Positions 28,906-38,006 of a stretch of DNA of 64,000 nucleotides are shown one piece after another (within the stretch, counting starts at the first letter, position 1; every line of letters begins with the position of its first letter). The notes under the pieces are model-generated. The model saw nothing but the letters and a program-made list of their open reading frames with translations, did no database searches and was not told the DNA's origin. Both the position numbers and the translations under genes were made by a program. This DNA comes from Herminiimonas fonticola (GTDB lineage Bacteria > Pseudomonadota > Gammaproteobacteria > Burkholderiales > Burkholderiaceae_D), in assembly GCF_003293745.1 (NCBI RefSeq), contig NZ_PTLZ01000001.1:558001-622000 (forward strand), read 5' to 3'.

Positions 28906-30189
28906 TTATGCCGGCAAGCTCACGTTGAAACAACTGCCGGGTTCGCTACGCGCGACACAAGTAACCTCGCCGCCATGCCGGCGTGCGATTTGGCGCACCA
29001 GACTTAAACCCAGGCCGACACCACCTTCACGCTCGCTGGCACCGGCAACACGATAGAAGGGTTCGAAGATTTTTTCACGTTCTGTAGCCGGAACGCCGGG
29101 TCCACCATCGCATACCTGCAGCAAAACACTATTCCCGCGTATCGACAAGCTCACGTCTATCGGTGTGCCATTGCCATAGCGCTTGGCATTTTCCAGCAGA
29201 TTGCGCACCATGCGGCGCAACAGACGCGCATCGCCGGCTAGTTCAATCGCCTGTGCATCCAGCTGTGCATCGAGGCGTGCACACTCTTCCGCCACCAGTG
29301 CAGTCAGATCGATTTTTTCAAATGCCTGTGCAGTGTCGGCCGTCGCATCGAGTCGGCTGGCGAGCAAAATTTCATCAATCAATTGATCGAGCTCGCCTAT
29401 ATTGCGTTTCAGTTCGCTACGTATTTCCGGTTGCGCCTCGCTACCCATCAATTCGATCGCCATGCGTATGCGTGCCAATGGTGAACGCAACTCGTGTGAC
29501 GCATTCGCCAGCAAGGCTTTTTGCGCATCGACCAATGCTTCGATGCGTGCGGCCGAACGGTTGAAGCTGGTTGCCAGCCGCCCGACTTCATCCTTGCCCT
29601 CGACTGCAATCCGTGTCGATAACTGACCTGCGCCCAGAGCTTCTACGCTGGTTTGCAGACGCTCCAGGCGACGTGTCAAACGACGCACGATGGGATAAGA
29701 GCCTATACCTATCGCCAAGCCTATCAAGATCAGCGTGGTGAAAAAACTGAAAGGTGGTTTGCGTCGTCCCGGATGCTGGCCGACCAGCCATCTATCATCC
29801 GGCAATTTGACTGCAAAGACGGGCGGGCCGCCACCCATCCAGCCGCTGGTAACTTGCGTATCGTCCAGCGGCGGTAATTCGCGTCCGGCCGAGGCGATTT
29901 TTTCACGTTTGGCCGAGTACAAAGTCAGGTCTGCGCGCATGCGTGATTGCCAGCGCGTGAGTGCCTGCTGCTGTTCTTCGTTACTTGCTTCGGGTGGTGG
30001 TAATACGTCGGAGGCAATCGCCGCAAAGGATTCCAGACTCGGGCCGATCTGGCGTGAATCTGCATTCATGCGCCACGCGGCAGCGAACAATAAACCAGCC
30101 ACAGTAAGGCTGATCAGCATCGCCAGATAAATGCGTACGTAAAGCCGGTGCGACCAGCTGAAACGCGATTGTGTTGCTGGTTCAGACAT
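28906..30189 (-). CDS. Two-component sensor histidine kinase
   Basis: 427 residues from ATG 30189; the longer frame to 30264 lies inside the regulator gene. Two membrane helices (about 18-38 and 140-160) frame a periplasmic sensor segment, then HAMP, then the kinase: H-box NASHELRSPLAR, N-box LLENAKRYG, G1 CDGGPGVP, G2 GVGLGLSLVRQIARRHGGE. The start overlaps the regulator stop by 8 bases. The layout and the nearby Spy-like gene suggest a CpxA/RstB-like envelope sensor, but the signal is not known. Confidence 0.92.
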   Translation of the reverse strand: MSEPATQSRFSWSHRLYVRIYLAMLISLTVAGLLFAAAWRMNADSRQIGPSLESFAAIASDVLPPPEASNEEQQQALTRWQSRMRADLTLYSAKREKIASAGRELPPLDDTQVTSGWMGGGPPVFAVKLPDDRWLVGQHPGRRKPPFSFFTTLILIGLAIGIGSYPIVRRLTRRLERLQTSVEALGAGQLSTRIAVEGKDEVGRLATSFNRSAARIEALVDAQKALLANASHELRSPLARIRMAIELMGSEAQPEIRSELKRNIGELDQLIDEILLASRLDATADTAQAFEKIDLTALVAEECARLDAQLDAQAIELAGDARLLRRMVRNLLENAKRYGNGTPIDVSLSIRGNSVLLQVCDGGPGVPATEREKIFEPFYRVAGASEREGGVGLGLSLVRQIARRHGGEVTCVARSEPGSCFNVSLPA

Positions 30190-30901
30190 CTTGCGCCTTT
30201 GCGAATACATAGCCTGCGCCGCGTACGGTAATGATGCGCTTCGGCTGTTTTGGGTCGTCTTCAATTGCGGCGCGCAAGCGGCCTATGTGCACGTCTATCG
30301 ATCTATCGAAGGCTTCCAGCGGTTCGCCCTTGACGGCATCCATCAATTGTTCACGCGATAAAACGCGTCCCGCACGATCAGCCATCGCTGCCAGCAGATT
30401 GAATTGATAGGCAGTCACCGGCTTGTCTTGATCATCGAGGCGAATCACGCGTGCATCCAGATCGATTTCCAAACGGCCGAAACGCAATACGCGGTCGGCG
30501 TTAGTGGCCACGCCTTGTTGACGGCGCAACACGGCGCGCAGTCTTGCCAGTAATTCGCGCGGTTCAAACGGTTTGGGTATGTAATCGTCTGCGCCGAGTT
30601 CAAGTCCGACCACTCTATCCATAGGATCGCCTTTGGCGGTCAGCATGACGATGGGCAGTGCACCGGTTGGTTGCGGCTGCGCGCGTATCTGACGGCAAAC
30701 ATCGAGACCGTCCGCATCCGGCAGCATCAGATCCAGCAGCACAATCGCGAACGCTTGCGTGGCATCGGCTTGCTGCAATTGTTGCAAGCCATCCTTGGCC
30801 GTCGCGCTGTGCTGCACGTCGAACCCATTCTGGTTCAGGTATGTTGCGACCATGCTGGCGAGGCGTTGGTCGTCTTCTATCATCAGTAGGCGTTGTGTCA
30901 T
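30182..30901 (-). CDS. OmpR-family response regulator
   Basis: 239 residues from ATG 30901. The receiver domain has the acidic pair IEDDQR, phospho-acceptor in LLDLMLPDADGLD and the conserved LTAKG; the C-terminal winged helix ends in DVHIGRLRAAIEDDPKQPKRIITVRGAGYVF. It should control transcription with the kinase encoded immediately downstream. The spy-like gene upstream is the obvious candidate target, in line with CpxR-type circuits. Confidence 0.94.
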   Translation of the reverse strand: MTQRLLMIEDDQRLASMVATYLNQNGFDVQHSATAKDGLQQLQQADATQAFAIVLLDLMLPDADGLDVCRQIRAQPQPTGALPIVMLTAKGDPMDRVVGLELGADDYIPKPFEPRELLARLRAVLRRQQGVATNADRVLRFGRLEIDLDARVIRLDDQDKPVTAYQFNLLAAMADRAGRVLSREQLMDAVKGEPLEAFDRSIDVHIGRLRAAIEDDPKQPKRIITVRGAGYVFAKAQDV

Positions 30902-31011
30902 CTTGTTAGTGTAATTCCATTTCGTAATCAAAACGATGTCGTGTTGCCCGGTTCCGCTGGTATGCGTTCGATGCGATTGCGGAATGAAATAATGTGGTGA
31001 ATCACTAAAAG

Positions 31012-31054
31012 AACCAAAAGCGCCAGCACGACCGATCATCCGGTCGTGCTGGCG
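31012..31054 (-). terminator. Strong hairpin between spy-like gene and response regulator
   Basis: Perfect 14-bp arms CGCCAGCACGACCG and its complement (31021-31034, 31041-31054) with a 6-base loop; in the minus direction it is followed by CTTTTGGTTCTTTT. It starts 21 bases after the spy-like stop and about 110 bases before the regulator ATG. It may be a terminator or a partial attenuator. Confidence 0.8.
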
Positions 31055-31074
31055 CGTGCACTGCAAATGATCGC

Positions 31075-31695
31075 TTACGGTTTTGCTGCTGGTGCCGGAC
31101 CGCGACCTTCGCCGTTTCCAGGGCGTTGATCGTGGTGTGGTCCATGACCTCTATGACCAAAGCCATGACCGCGTTTGCCAATTTCTTCCGCAGCTTTCAC
31201 ACGTTGTGCAGGTGTCAGCACTTCGGCTGCATCGGCAAATGCCTGTGTGACGCGACGTGAGCGCTGGTCAGCCAATTGCTGTTGCGTTAGACGGACTTGT
31301 TCAAGCGCATTGCGATCTATCGTCGGTTGAGCCAGCAACTTCACGCCTTGCGCACGTGCTTCGCGGTTTTTTTCCTGGATTGGACGCAAGTCATTGAAGG
31401 CTGCTTTTGCAATGGCGTTGAGTTTGGTTTTTTGTTCCGCGGTCGCATCTGGCACCAAACGTTTCAGCATGTGCTGCATGCGTTTTTCTGCATGTGCAGG
31501 ATCCATTTTTCCGTGCGGACCGAAGTGGCGTTCAGCTTGCGCTGTTTGCGGAGCCTGGCCTTCTTGCGCGTAGCTGACGCCGACGATGGAAAGAGCGCTG
31601 ACCAGAGCAGCACCGGCGGTAATCATGATCATGCGGCGGCCGCGTGAGCTACTTTTCACCAGAGCCGATTTCTTGCTTGGGATTTGCTTGTTCAT
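31075..31695 (-). CDS. Spy/CpxP-like periplasmic protein
   Basis: 206 residues with an N-terminal export segment (about 20-44, cleaved near SYAQE). The middle is helical with the repeated LTXXQ-type motif, seen as DATAEQKTKLNAIAKAAF and LTPAQRVKAAEEIG. The C-terminal 35 residues are rich in His and Gly (GHGFGHRGHGPHHD), suited to binding metal. Spy/CpxP proteins are periplasmic chaperones or feedback inhibitors of envelope stress kinases; the two-component genes downstream support such a loop. Confidence 0.82.
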   Translation of the reverse strand: MNKQIPSKKSALVKSSSRGRRMIMITAGAALVSALSIVGVSYAQEGQAPQTAQAERHFGPHGKMDPAHAEKRMQHMLKRLVPDATAEQKTKLNAIAKAAFNDLRPIQEKNREARAQGVKLLAQPTIDRNALEQVRLTQQQLADQRSRRVTQAFADAAEVLTPAQRVKAAEEIGKRGHGFGHRGHGPHHDQRPGNGEGRGPAPAAKP

Positions 31696-31919
31696 TCAAA
31701 ACTCCTTTGTGTATCAAGTGGTGCCTGCTGTGTTTCGCAGGCATGTAGCTACTGTAGTTCTGCTCTGTTGCGGTCACGCTAGCGAGCGGTAAAGTTATGT
31801 AAAGGTGCTCGCCCGTCTTTGTTGGTGCAAGGGCATGCCGACCAAGCTTGATCACGCACCAATTTGGCGATGGCTGGGGAGTGATGGGTTGGGGTTCGTA
31901 TTGTGTGGGAGGGTGCCGC

Positions 31920-31935
31920 TGGCACATCTTTTGCA
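31920..31935 (+). promoter_or_regulatory. Sigma-54 promoter
   Basis: TGGCACATCTTTTGCA matches the RpoN consensus TGGCAC-N5-TTGCA exactly, with the invariant -24 GG and -12 GC ten bases apart. It lies 68 bases upstream of the PilJ-domain gene. The 100 bases upstream are G/T-rich and could hold an activator site, but I do not recognise one. Confidence 0.85.
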
Positions 31936-32003
31936 GTCAGATATCTATGCCGGTCCTGCCTCGTTACGCGATTCGACTGCAGCCCTAAATAATAAGGAAA
32001 AAA

Positions 32004-32807
32004 ATGAACAGGCGTCACTTTCTCCAAGCCAGTTTGGCTACCAGCGCGAGTTTGCTGGTATTTCCCACCGCTTATGCGGATGGGCCCATCACGCACATTA
32101 ATGATGCCATCAATAAATCCGGCCGCCAGCGCATGCTGTCGCAGCGCTTGGCCAAGAGTTATTTGCAGATTGGCCAGTCTATCGATTTGATGCGTTCGAA
32201 AAAAGTATTCAGTGCTTCCGTTGCGCTGTTTGAGCGTCAACTCGTTGAGCTGGAGGTATATGCCCCGACGTCGGAGAATAAGGTGACGTTGGCGGATCTG
32301 AGAAAGGCTTGGGCAACTTACAAGACCATGTTGGTGAGCAATACACCGAATCGTCAGGATGCGAAAGCGATCATGGTGGTCAATGAGCAAGTCCTGGCAT
32401 TGGCACATGCCTCCACGGTTCAACTGGAAAAATCATCCGGTTCGGTGGCGGCGCGACTGGTCAATATTTCGGGGCGTCAGCGCATGTTGTCGCAACGTAT
32501 GGCGAAGTTTTATCAAGCAATCAATTGGGGTGTCGCCTCGTCCGATGCGTTGATCAATCTGGCCAAGGCGCGAGACGAATTTTTGCTGGCGATGACGGAG
32601 TTATACAGTTCACCCAAGAATACGCCAGCCATCAATGCAGAAATCATGCTGGCGCAACAGCAATGGTTCTTCTTCGATCAAGCCTTGAAGAGCAGTGCCG
32701 ATAGTGTGGAAACCAAGGTGCGTTTTGCGACGAATGTGGCAACTACCAGCGAACGTATTCTGGAAACAATGGACAGGATTACAGGGATGTACGAGCAACT
32801 GGCTTAA
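32004..32807 (+). CDS. Tat-exported protein with two PilJ/NarX-type sensor domains
   Basis: 267 residues. The N-terminus NRRHFLQAS followed by a hydrophobic stretch ending PTAYA is a twin-arginine signal. The mature protein contains two copies of the type IV pilus MCP N-terminal (PilJ) domain; the identical segment SGRQRMLSQR occurs at residues 39-48 and 156-165. In PilJ and NarX this domain is part of a membrane sensor, but here there is no transmembrane, HAMP or signalling part. It is probably a soluble periplasmic protein. It has its own sigma-54 promoter and terminator. Confidence 0.82.
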   Translation: MNRRHFLQASLATSASLLVFPTAYADGPITHINDAINKSGRQRMLSQRLAKSYLQIGQSIDLMRSKKVFSASVALFERQLVELEVYAPTSENKVTLADLRKAWATYKTMLVSNTPNRQDAKAIMVVNEQVLALAHASTVQLEKSSGSVAARLVNISGRQRMLSQRMAKFYQAINWGVASSDALINLAKARDEFLLAMTELYSSPKNTPAINAEIMLAQQQWFFFDQALKSSADSVETKVRFATNVATTSERILETMDRITGMYEQLA

Positions 32808-32820
32808 AGCGTGAATGTCG

Positions 32821-32858
32821 AGTTTGAGTTGTAGTGAGGCTGCAACTCAAACTGTTTT
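32821..32858 (+). terminator. Terminator of the PilJ-domain gene
   Basis: Arms AGTTTGAGTTG and CAACTCAAACT (32821-32831, 32843-32853) with an 11-base loop, then GTTTT. It begins 14 bases after the stop. Confidence 0.8.
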
Positions 32859-32892
32859 GCCGGTTTACTTGTAGCTGAATGAATATCTGAAT

Positions 32893-33645
32893 TTAGTGCG
32901 TATACCCGCAGACGCTGCAGCTGGCATTGCGTGCAAACTTGATACTGCTCCATTCCATCGTGCGCGCATCGAGCAACAGCAGGCGACCGGACAACGATTC
33001 ACCTATGCCTGCAACGACCTTCAATGCTTCAGCAGCTTGCATGCTGCCTATGATGCCAACCAGCGGCGCGAATACACCCATGGTGCCGCAATTCACTTCT
33101 TCAAATTGCTGATCTTCCGGGAACAGGCAGGAATAGCAGGGCGCGTTTTCATCGCGCTTGTCGAACACGCTGATCTGGCCGTCGAACTTGATCGCTGCGC
33201 CAGAAATCAGTGGCACGCGATTCGCAACGCAGGCGCGATTGACTGCATGCCGCGTGGCGAAATTGTCGCTGCAATCCAATACCACCGATGCATTGCGCAC
33301 CAGTTCATCCAGGCGTTCGCCGGATACACGTTCCTTCAATGCGACAATCTGTATGGTCGGATTGATTTCATTCAGCGTCTGCTCTCCCGATAAAACCTTG
33401 GCTTGCCCGACGCGTTCTGTGGTGTGCAGAATCTGGCGTTGCAGATTGGTCAGGTCAACTGTGTCATCGTCGACCAGCGTAATGGTGCCTATGCCGGCCG
33501 AGGCGAGATAGAACGCGGCAGGAGAACCCAAACCGCCTGCACCTATGATCAATGCATGCGCGGCCAACAACTTCTCCTGGCCTTCGATATCGATTTCATC
33601 GAGCAGAATGTGGCGCGAGTAACGCAGTAATTGTTGATCGTTCAT
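32893..33645 (-). CDS. moeB: E1-like adenylyltransferase (MoeB/ThiF family)
   Basis: 250 residues from ATG 33645. The ATP-binding loop is IIGAGGLGSPAAFYLASAG, followed by DDDTVDLTNLQRQ. Two zinc CxxC pairs are PCYSCLF near residue 170 and CSVCGY at the end. MoeB adenylates the C-terminus of the sulfur carrier MoaD in molybdopterin synthesis, and ThiF does so for ThiS. The two cannot be separated by sequence alone. It lies downstream of the ctpA terminator. Confidence 0.88.
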   Translation of the reverse strand: MNDQQLLRYSRHILLDEIDIEGQEKLLAAHALIIGAGGLGSPAAFYLASAGIGTITLVDDDTVDLTNLQRQILHTTERVGQAKVLSGEQTLNEINPTIQIVALKERVSGERLDELVRNASVVLDCSDNFATRHAVNRACVANRVPLISGAAIKFDGQISVFDKRDENAPCYSCLFPEDQQFEEVNCGTMGVFAPLVGIIGSMQAAEALKVVAGIGESLSGRLLLLDARTMEWSSIKFARNASCSVCGYTH

Positions 33646-33728
33646 AAGGAATCCGTGTTGCTTAATAAAAGGCGCATGGGTCACACATCATTTACAGAAC
33701 GGGTGTGAAAAAACACCTTGTTGCAATC

Positions 33729-33758
33729 AAAAAAAGCCGCATCGCTGCGGCCTTTTTT
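33729..33758 (-). terminator. Terminator of ctpA
   Basis: GCCGCA-TCGC-TGCGGC hairpin flanked by A and T runs on both sides, 15 bases after the ctpA stop. Confidence 0.9.
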
Positions 33759-33772
33759 GCGAATGCTGGCGA

Positions 33773-35254
33773 CTATTTCTTGACGTCGGTTTTCGGTTCA
33801 GTTTTTGAATCTGTTTTTGGCTGGTTGATGCCCGCTTCTTTATTCACTTCGACTTTTGCTTTCGAAAGAATCACAGGCAAGCCTTTCAAATGATTCAGCG
33901 CTTGCGCCAACTGGAAGTCGTCTTTGCTGCCGAATTCCAGCGGTTTGCGTTTTTTCTCCAGCGCGGCGATGCGTTGCTCTTCTTCCAGTTCATCAACCGC
34001 AGGACGCGCTTCAGCTTCCTTGTCCTTGTCGTTGGTCAGATGCTTTTGCAGATCGGCTTCACGCAGACGCAAGCCATTCAAGACATCGCCTTCTGCGGTT
34101 TCATCCACCATCAGATCAGGCACGATACCTTTGGCTTGAATCGAACGGCCGCTAGGCGTGTAATAGCGCGCTGTCGTCAACTTGACGGCGGTGTCTGCAG
34201 AAAGCTGACGTATGGTTTGTACCGAGCCCTTGCCGAAGGTTTGCGTGCCCATGATGGTGGCGCGCTTGTAATCCTGCAATGCGCCGGCCACGATTTCAGA
34301 GGCAGAAGCAGAGCCGGAGTTGACCAAGACCACCATAGGGATTTTCTTGATCGCATCAGGCAGCTTTGCGAGTGGATCGCCGACTGCACGCGTTGCATAG
34401 AATTCGCGACGTGCGTAGAAGCTGGCTTTGGAATCCGGCAATTGACCATTGGTCGAAGTAACGACCACGTCTTTCGGCAGGAAGGCAGCAGAAACGCCAA
34501 TCGCACCCGGTAACACGCCGCCCGGATCGTTACGCAGATCCAGTACCAGACCTTTCAGATTAGGGTCTTGCGCGTACAGCGCGGCGATTTTTTTCGCCAT
34601 GTCATCTACCGTCGGTTCCTGGAATTGCGCGACGCGCAGCCATGCATAACCAGGTTCCACGATTTTGGATTTCACGCTTTGTACGCGAATTTCCTGACGT
34701 GTGATCGTGATGATGATCGGTTTGTCTTCGTCTTTGCGCGCAATCGTCAGCGTGATTTTTGTGTTCGGCTCACCGCGCATCTTTTTGACGGCTTCGTCCA
34801 GCGTCAAGCCTTTGACCGGCGTGGAATCCAGACGCGTGATCAGATCGCCAGCCTTGATGCCGGCACGATACGCAGGTGAATCCTCGATAGGCGAAATGAC
34901 TTTGACGTAGCCGTCTTCCATGCCGACTTCAATTCCGAGGCCGACAAACTTGCCTTGCGTACCTTCACGCAATTCCTTGAATGCTTTTTTATCAAGATAA
35001 GCTGAATGTGGATCCAGTGACGAGACCATGCCCGAAATCGCTTCGGTCAGCAGCTTTTTATCATCGACCGGTTCAACGTAATCCGATTTGATGAGACCGA
35101 ATACATCAGCCAACTGCCGCAATTCCTCGAGTGGCAAAGGATTGCCAGCACTTTTCTGTGCCATTGCATCCAGCTGTGTACCCATGCCGATCGCGCCGGC
35201 AACCATGCCTAAACCGATCAATCCGATATTCTTGAGTTTCGTTCCCATGCTCAC
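33773..35254 (-). CDS. ctpA: Carboxyl-terminal processing protease, S41 family
   Basis: 493 residues. An N-terminal hydrophobic export segment is followed by a PDZ domain (about 95-180, EDSPAYRAGIKAGDLITRLD) and the tail-specific protease domain with the Ser/Lys dyad in NSGSASASEIVAGAL and FGKGSVQT. It degrades or matures periplasmic proteins. The last 50 residues are charged and end in a degenerate KTDSKTEPKTDVKK tail. The GTG at 35254 overlaps the envC stop (GTGA); ATG 35248 is an alternative start two codons later. Confidence 0.93.
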   Translation of the reverse strand: MSMGTKLKNIGLIGLGMVAGAIGMGTQLDAMAQKSAGNPLPLEELRQLADVFGLIKSDYVEPVDDKKLLTEAISGMVSSLDPHSAYLDKKAFKELREGTQGKFVGLGIEVGMEDGYVKVISPIEDSPAYRAGIKAGDLITRLDSTPVKGLTLDEAVKKMRGEPNTKITLTIARKDEDKPIIITITRQEIRVQSVKSKIVEPGYAWLRVAQFQEPTVDDMAKKIAALYAQDPNLKGLVLDLRNDPGGVLPGAIGVSAAFLPKDVVVTSTNGQLPDSKASFYARREFYATRAVGDPLAKLPDAIKKIPMVVLVNSGSASASEIVAGALQDYKRATIMGTQTFGKGSVQTIRQLSADTAVKLTTARYYTPSGRSIQAKGIVPDLMVDETAEGDVLNGLRLREADLQKHLTNDKDKEAEARPAVDELEEEQRIAALEKKRKPLEFGSKDDFQLAQALNHLKGLPVILSKAKVEVNKEAGINQPKTDSKTEPKTDVKK

Positions 35255-36711
35255 CTAATAGTTACCCAACCAAGTGGGTCAAACGCGCGACCTTGGTGTC
35301 GCATTTCAAAGTATAAACCTGATTGTTCATTGCCGCCGCTATTACCTGTGCTGGCAATGACTTCGCCAGGTTTGACGGCATCGCCAGCGTGTTTCAAAAC
35401 AGACTGATTATTGCCGTAAATCGTCATGTACTGGCTGCCATGATCAACAATGATCAAATTGCCAAAGCCGCGTAGCCATTCGGCAAAAATGACGCGACCG
35501 GCGGCAATGGCTTTGACTTCCGTGCCTTCTTCGGCGCGTATGAACAAGCCTTTCCAAGTTGGTCCTTCACCGCGTTTGCTGCCGAATTTGGCGGTTACAT
35601 CACCGCGGATAGGTAACCGCAGTTTGCCGCGCAAGGCAGCGAATGCTCCATCTTGGATGCCGGCGTCGGGAGTGAGTTCCGGGGTTATTTGATTACGGGC
35701 GAGCGCCGGGGATGCTTTTTCGCGTCTAGGTGCTTCGTCGTCTTCAATCGCATTCGGATTGGCAATTTTTCCGCTGGACGTTTTGTCATCCGGCGTGCCA
35801 CGTTTTTTTGCCTGTGCCAAACGTTTTTCGCGCTCTTCTCGTTCGCGTGCGGCACGTTCCTGTTTGCGTTTTTCTGCAGCGGCAGCTTCTGCCTTGCGTT
35901 GTTCTTGCATTAACACAGCCAGTTTATCAACCAGGCTCGAGAGTCGTTTTTCGTCGCGTTCTATGTTGCCGATTTCTTTGCGTTGAGTGACGAGCTTGCT
36001 GGATAGTTGCGCGAGCAGAGTGGCGCGTTGCGCTTTTTCTTTTTGCAGGATCGCGTGTTGATCGCGCGCGTCTGCAGCGATTTCATCGAGTTCTTCCTTG
36101 GCGTTGAGTACGTCTGCCTGATTGTCTGCGATCGCTTGCAGATTGGCGCGCAGGGATTCGATCAGTGTGGCTTGCGCGCGCGAGACATAGCCCATGTATT
36201 GCAGTTCGCGATTGATGCGATTGGGGTTGTCACCGGACAGTAGTAATTTGATGCGGTCTTCATTGCCGGCGATATATTGCTCGCGTAGCAATTTGGCGAG
36301 CTGACGTTGCTGCGCTTCGACAATTTTCTTCAATTCGCTTTGCTGGCTGGATAAATCCTTGAGCCTGGCTTCGGTTTTTCGTTGTTCTTCGGACAAATCG
36401 CGCAAATTGCGTTGTGCATCCGATATCGCTTCTTCCGACTTGGCCAGAGCGTCAGCGGCTGAGCTCTTGGCGGTTTCTGTCTTGTCTATGCTGCGCTTGA
36501 GCGTAGTCAGTTTTTGGCGCAGATCGGCGCGCTCGCTTTCAGCGATCTTTTTTTGTTTGCTTCTATCAGTCGTTTTTTGCGCGTATGCATCGGCATGTGC
36601 GCCGGCAAACAGCGTCAGCAAAACGAGCAAAAGCATGCCCGTCAATCGTTGTTGTTGACCGACGGGTATGCGCGAATTGCGTGTGATGGATGATAAAAAC
36701 GAAATCGGCAC
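35251..36711 (-). CDS. envC: EnvC-like murein hydrolase activator
   Basis: 486 residues starting at GTG 36711. An export segment (about 26-45) is followed by a long coiled coil (about 50-270, lysine/glutamate/glutamine-rich), a basic linker and a C-terminal LytM (M23) domain (about 360-486). The LytM zinc ligands are degenerate: the usual HxH reads YGNNQ and the first histidine position reads WKGLF. As in E. coli EnvC, it should activate amidases at the division site and not cut peptidoglycan itself. Confidence 0.9.
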   Translation of the reverse strand: MPISFLSSITRNSRIPVGQQQRLTGMLLLVLLTLFAGAHADAYAQKTTDRSKQKKIAESERADLRQKLTTLKRSIDKTETAKSSAADALAKSEEAISDAQRNLRDLSEEQRKTEARLKDLSSQQSELKKIVEAQQRQLAKLLREQYIAGNEDRIKLLLSGDNPNRINRELQYMGYVSRAQATLIESLRANLQAIADNQADVLNAKEELDEIAADARDQHAILQKEKAQRATLLAQLSSKLVTQRKEIGNIERDEKRLSSLVDKLAVLMQEQRKAEAAAAEKRKQERAAREREEREKRLAQAKKRGTPDDKTSSGKIANPNAIEDDEAPRREKASPALARNQITPELTPDAGIQDGAFAALRGKLRLPIRGDVTAKFGSKRGEGPTWKGLFIRAEEGTEVKAIAAGRVIFAEWLRGFGNLIIVDHGSQYMTIYGNNQSVLKHAGDAVKPGEVIASTGNSGGNEQSGLYFEMRHQGRAFDPLGWVTIR

Positions 36712-36716
36712 GGAGT

Positions 36717-37463
36717 TTATAGTGTCGGTCCGTGGCTGGCGGCGGCTTTGACGGCAGCTGCCAGCGATGCCTGATCGCCCAGGTAATAATGACGTATCGG
36801 TTTCAGATTTTCATCCAGTTCATAGACGATAGGGCGACCGTTTGGAATGCTGAGCGACACGATGTCTTGATCGCTGATGCCATCGAGAATCTTGATCAGC
36901 GCGCGCAAGCTGTTGCCGTGGGCGGAGATGATGATTTTCTTGCCGGCACGTATCGAGGGGGCTATGGTGTCGTTCCAGTAAGGTTCTACGCGCTGCAAGG
37001 TGTCTTTCAGGCATTCACCCAGTGGAATTTCTTCACGCTTCAAACCGACATAGCGCGGATCATCGTACATCGTGCGCGGATCGTCCTCGGCCAGCAGTTT
37101 AGGCGGGGTATCGTAGCTGCGACGCCATTGCAGAACCTGATCGGCACCATACTTCTTCGCCGTTTCTGCCTTGTTCATGCCTTGCAGCGCGCCGTAATGG
37201 CGTTCGTTCAGGTGCCAGTCGCAGACGACTGGTATCCACATCAGATCCATTTCGTCGAGCGTGATCCACATGGTGCGTATCGCGCGCTTCAATACTGACG
37301 AATAAGCAAGATCGAAGGTAAAACCTGCTTCACGCAGCAGTTGGCCGGCGTGCTTTGCTTCAGCACAACCTTTTTCAGTCAAATCGACATCGGCCCAGCC
37401 GGTAAAGCGATTATCGAGGTTCCATGTGGACTCGCCGTGGCGCATCAATACGATTTTGTACAT
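36717..37463 (-). CDS. gpmA: 2,3-bisphosphoglycerate-dependent phosphoglycerate mutase
   Basis: 248 residues. The phosphohistidine motif is [10 protein letters not shown], with [14 protein letters not shown] and the second histidine in [11 protein letters not shown]. It interconverts 3- and 2-phosphoglycerate in glycolysis and gluconeogenesis. It ends 5 bases before envC, and gpmA-envC-ctpA form one operon. It is divergent from the rhodanese gene. Confidence 0.97.
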   Translation of the reverse strand: MYKIVLMRHGESTWNLDNRFTGWADVDLTEKGCAEAKHAGQLLREAGFTFDLAYSSVLKRAIRTMWITLDEMDLMWIPVVCDWHLNERHYGALQGMNKAETAKKYGADQVLQWRRSYDTPPKLLAEDDPRTMYDDPRYVGLKREEIPLGECLKDTLQRVEPYWNDTIAPSIRAGKKIIISAHGNSLRALIKILDGISDQDIVSLSIPNGRPIVYELDENLKPIRHYYLGDQASLAAAVKAAASHGPTL

Positions 37464-37569
37464 GGTTCTAATAGGTAAGTAATGGTTTTTTGATGCAAAA
37501 TGCCGAATCCGAATTGTATTCGGTCTTCTATTTTATAATGCGAACATTCTTTCTACTCATTGGAACAAC

Positions 37570-37971
37570 GTGAAATTCATCATTGATAACATTTTTCTGA
37601 TTGGCATCGTACTGGTATCCGGCGGCGCATTGGTTATGCACACACTGCAACGCGTTGGTGCAAAAGTTACTCCGTTACAGGCAACCCAGATCATTAATCA
37701 GGGAAAAACCCTGATTCTCGACGTCAGAACTGCAGATGAATTTGCTGCCGGTCACATCCGTGACGCGAAAAACATTCCATTGAAAGAATTGAAAGCACGT
37801 ATTGCCGAGCTGGAAAAATTCAAGGAGCGTCCGGTGATTGTTGTTTGTGCCAAGGGATTGAAATCCGCAAAAGCAACCGCACAACTGAAGAAAGCCGGCT
37901 ACAACGAAGCCGCTAGTTTACTCGGTGGCTTGGATGCATGGCAATCGCAAGGTCTGCCTGTCAGCAAATAA
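37570..37971 (+). CDS. Membrane-anchored rhodanese-like protein
   Basis: 133 residues from GTG 37570 with GGAA upstream. One N-terminal membrane helix (about 5-25) and a single rhodanese domain (about 40-130) with the persulfide cysteine in VVCAKGLKSA. The usual role is sulfur transfer or thiol chemistry, on the face set by the anchor. It leads the rhodanese-grxC-secB-SH3-gpsA cluster. Confidence 0.87.
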   Translation: MKFIIDNIFLIGIVLVSGGALVMHTLQRVGAKVTPLQATQIINQGKTLILDVRTADEFAAGHIRDAKNIPLKELKARIAELEKFKERPVIVVCAKGLKSAKATAQLKKAGYNEAASLLGGLDAWQSQGLPVSK

Positions 37972-38006
37972 GTATCAAGTAACTCACAGGTTAATAAGGA
38001 AAAATT

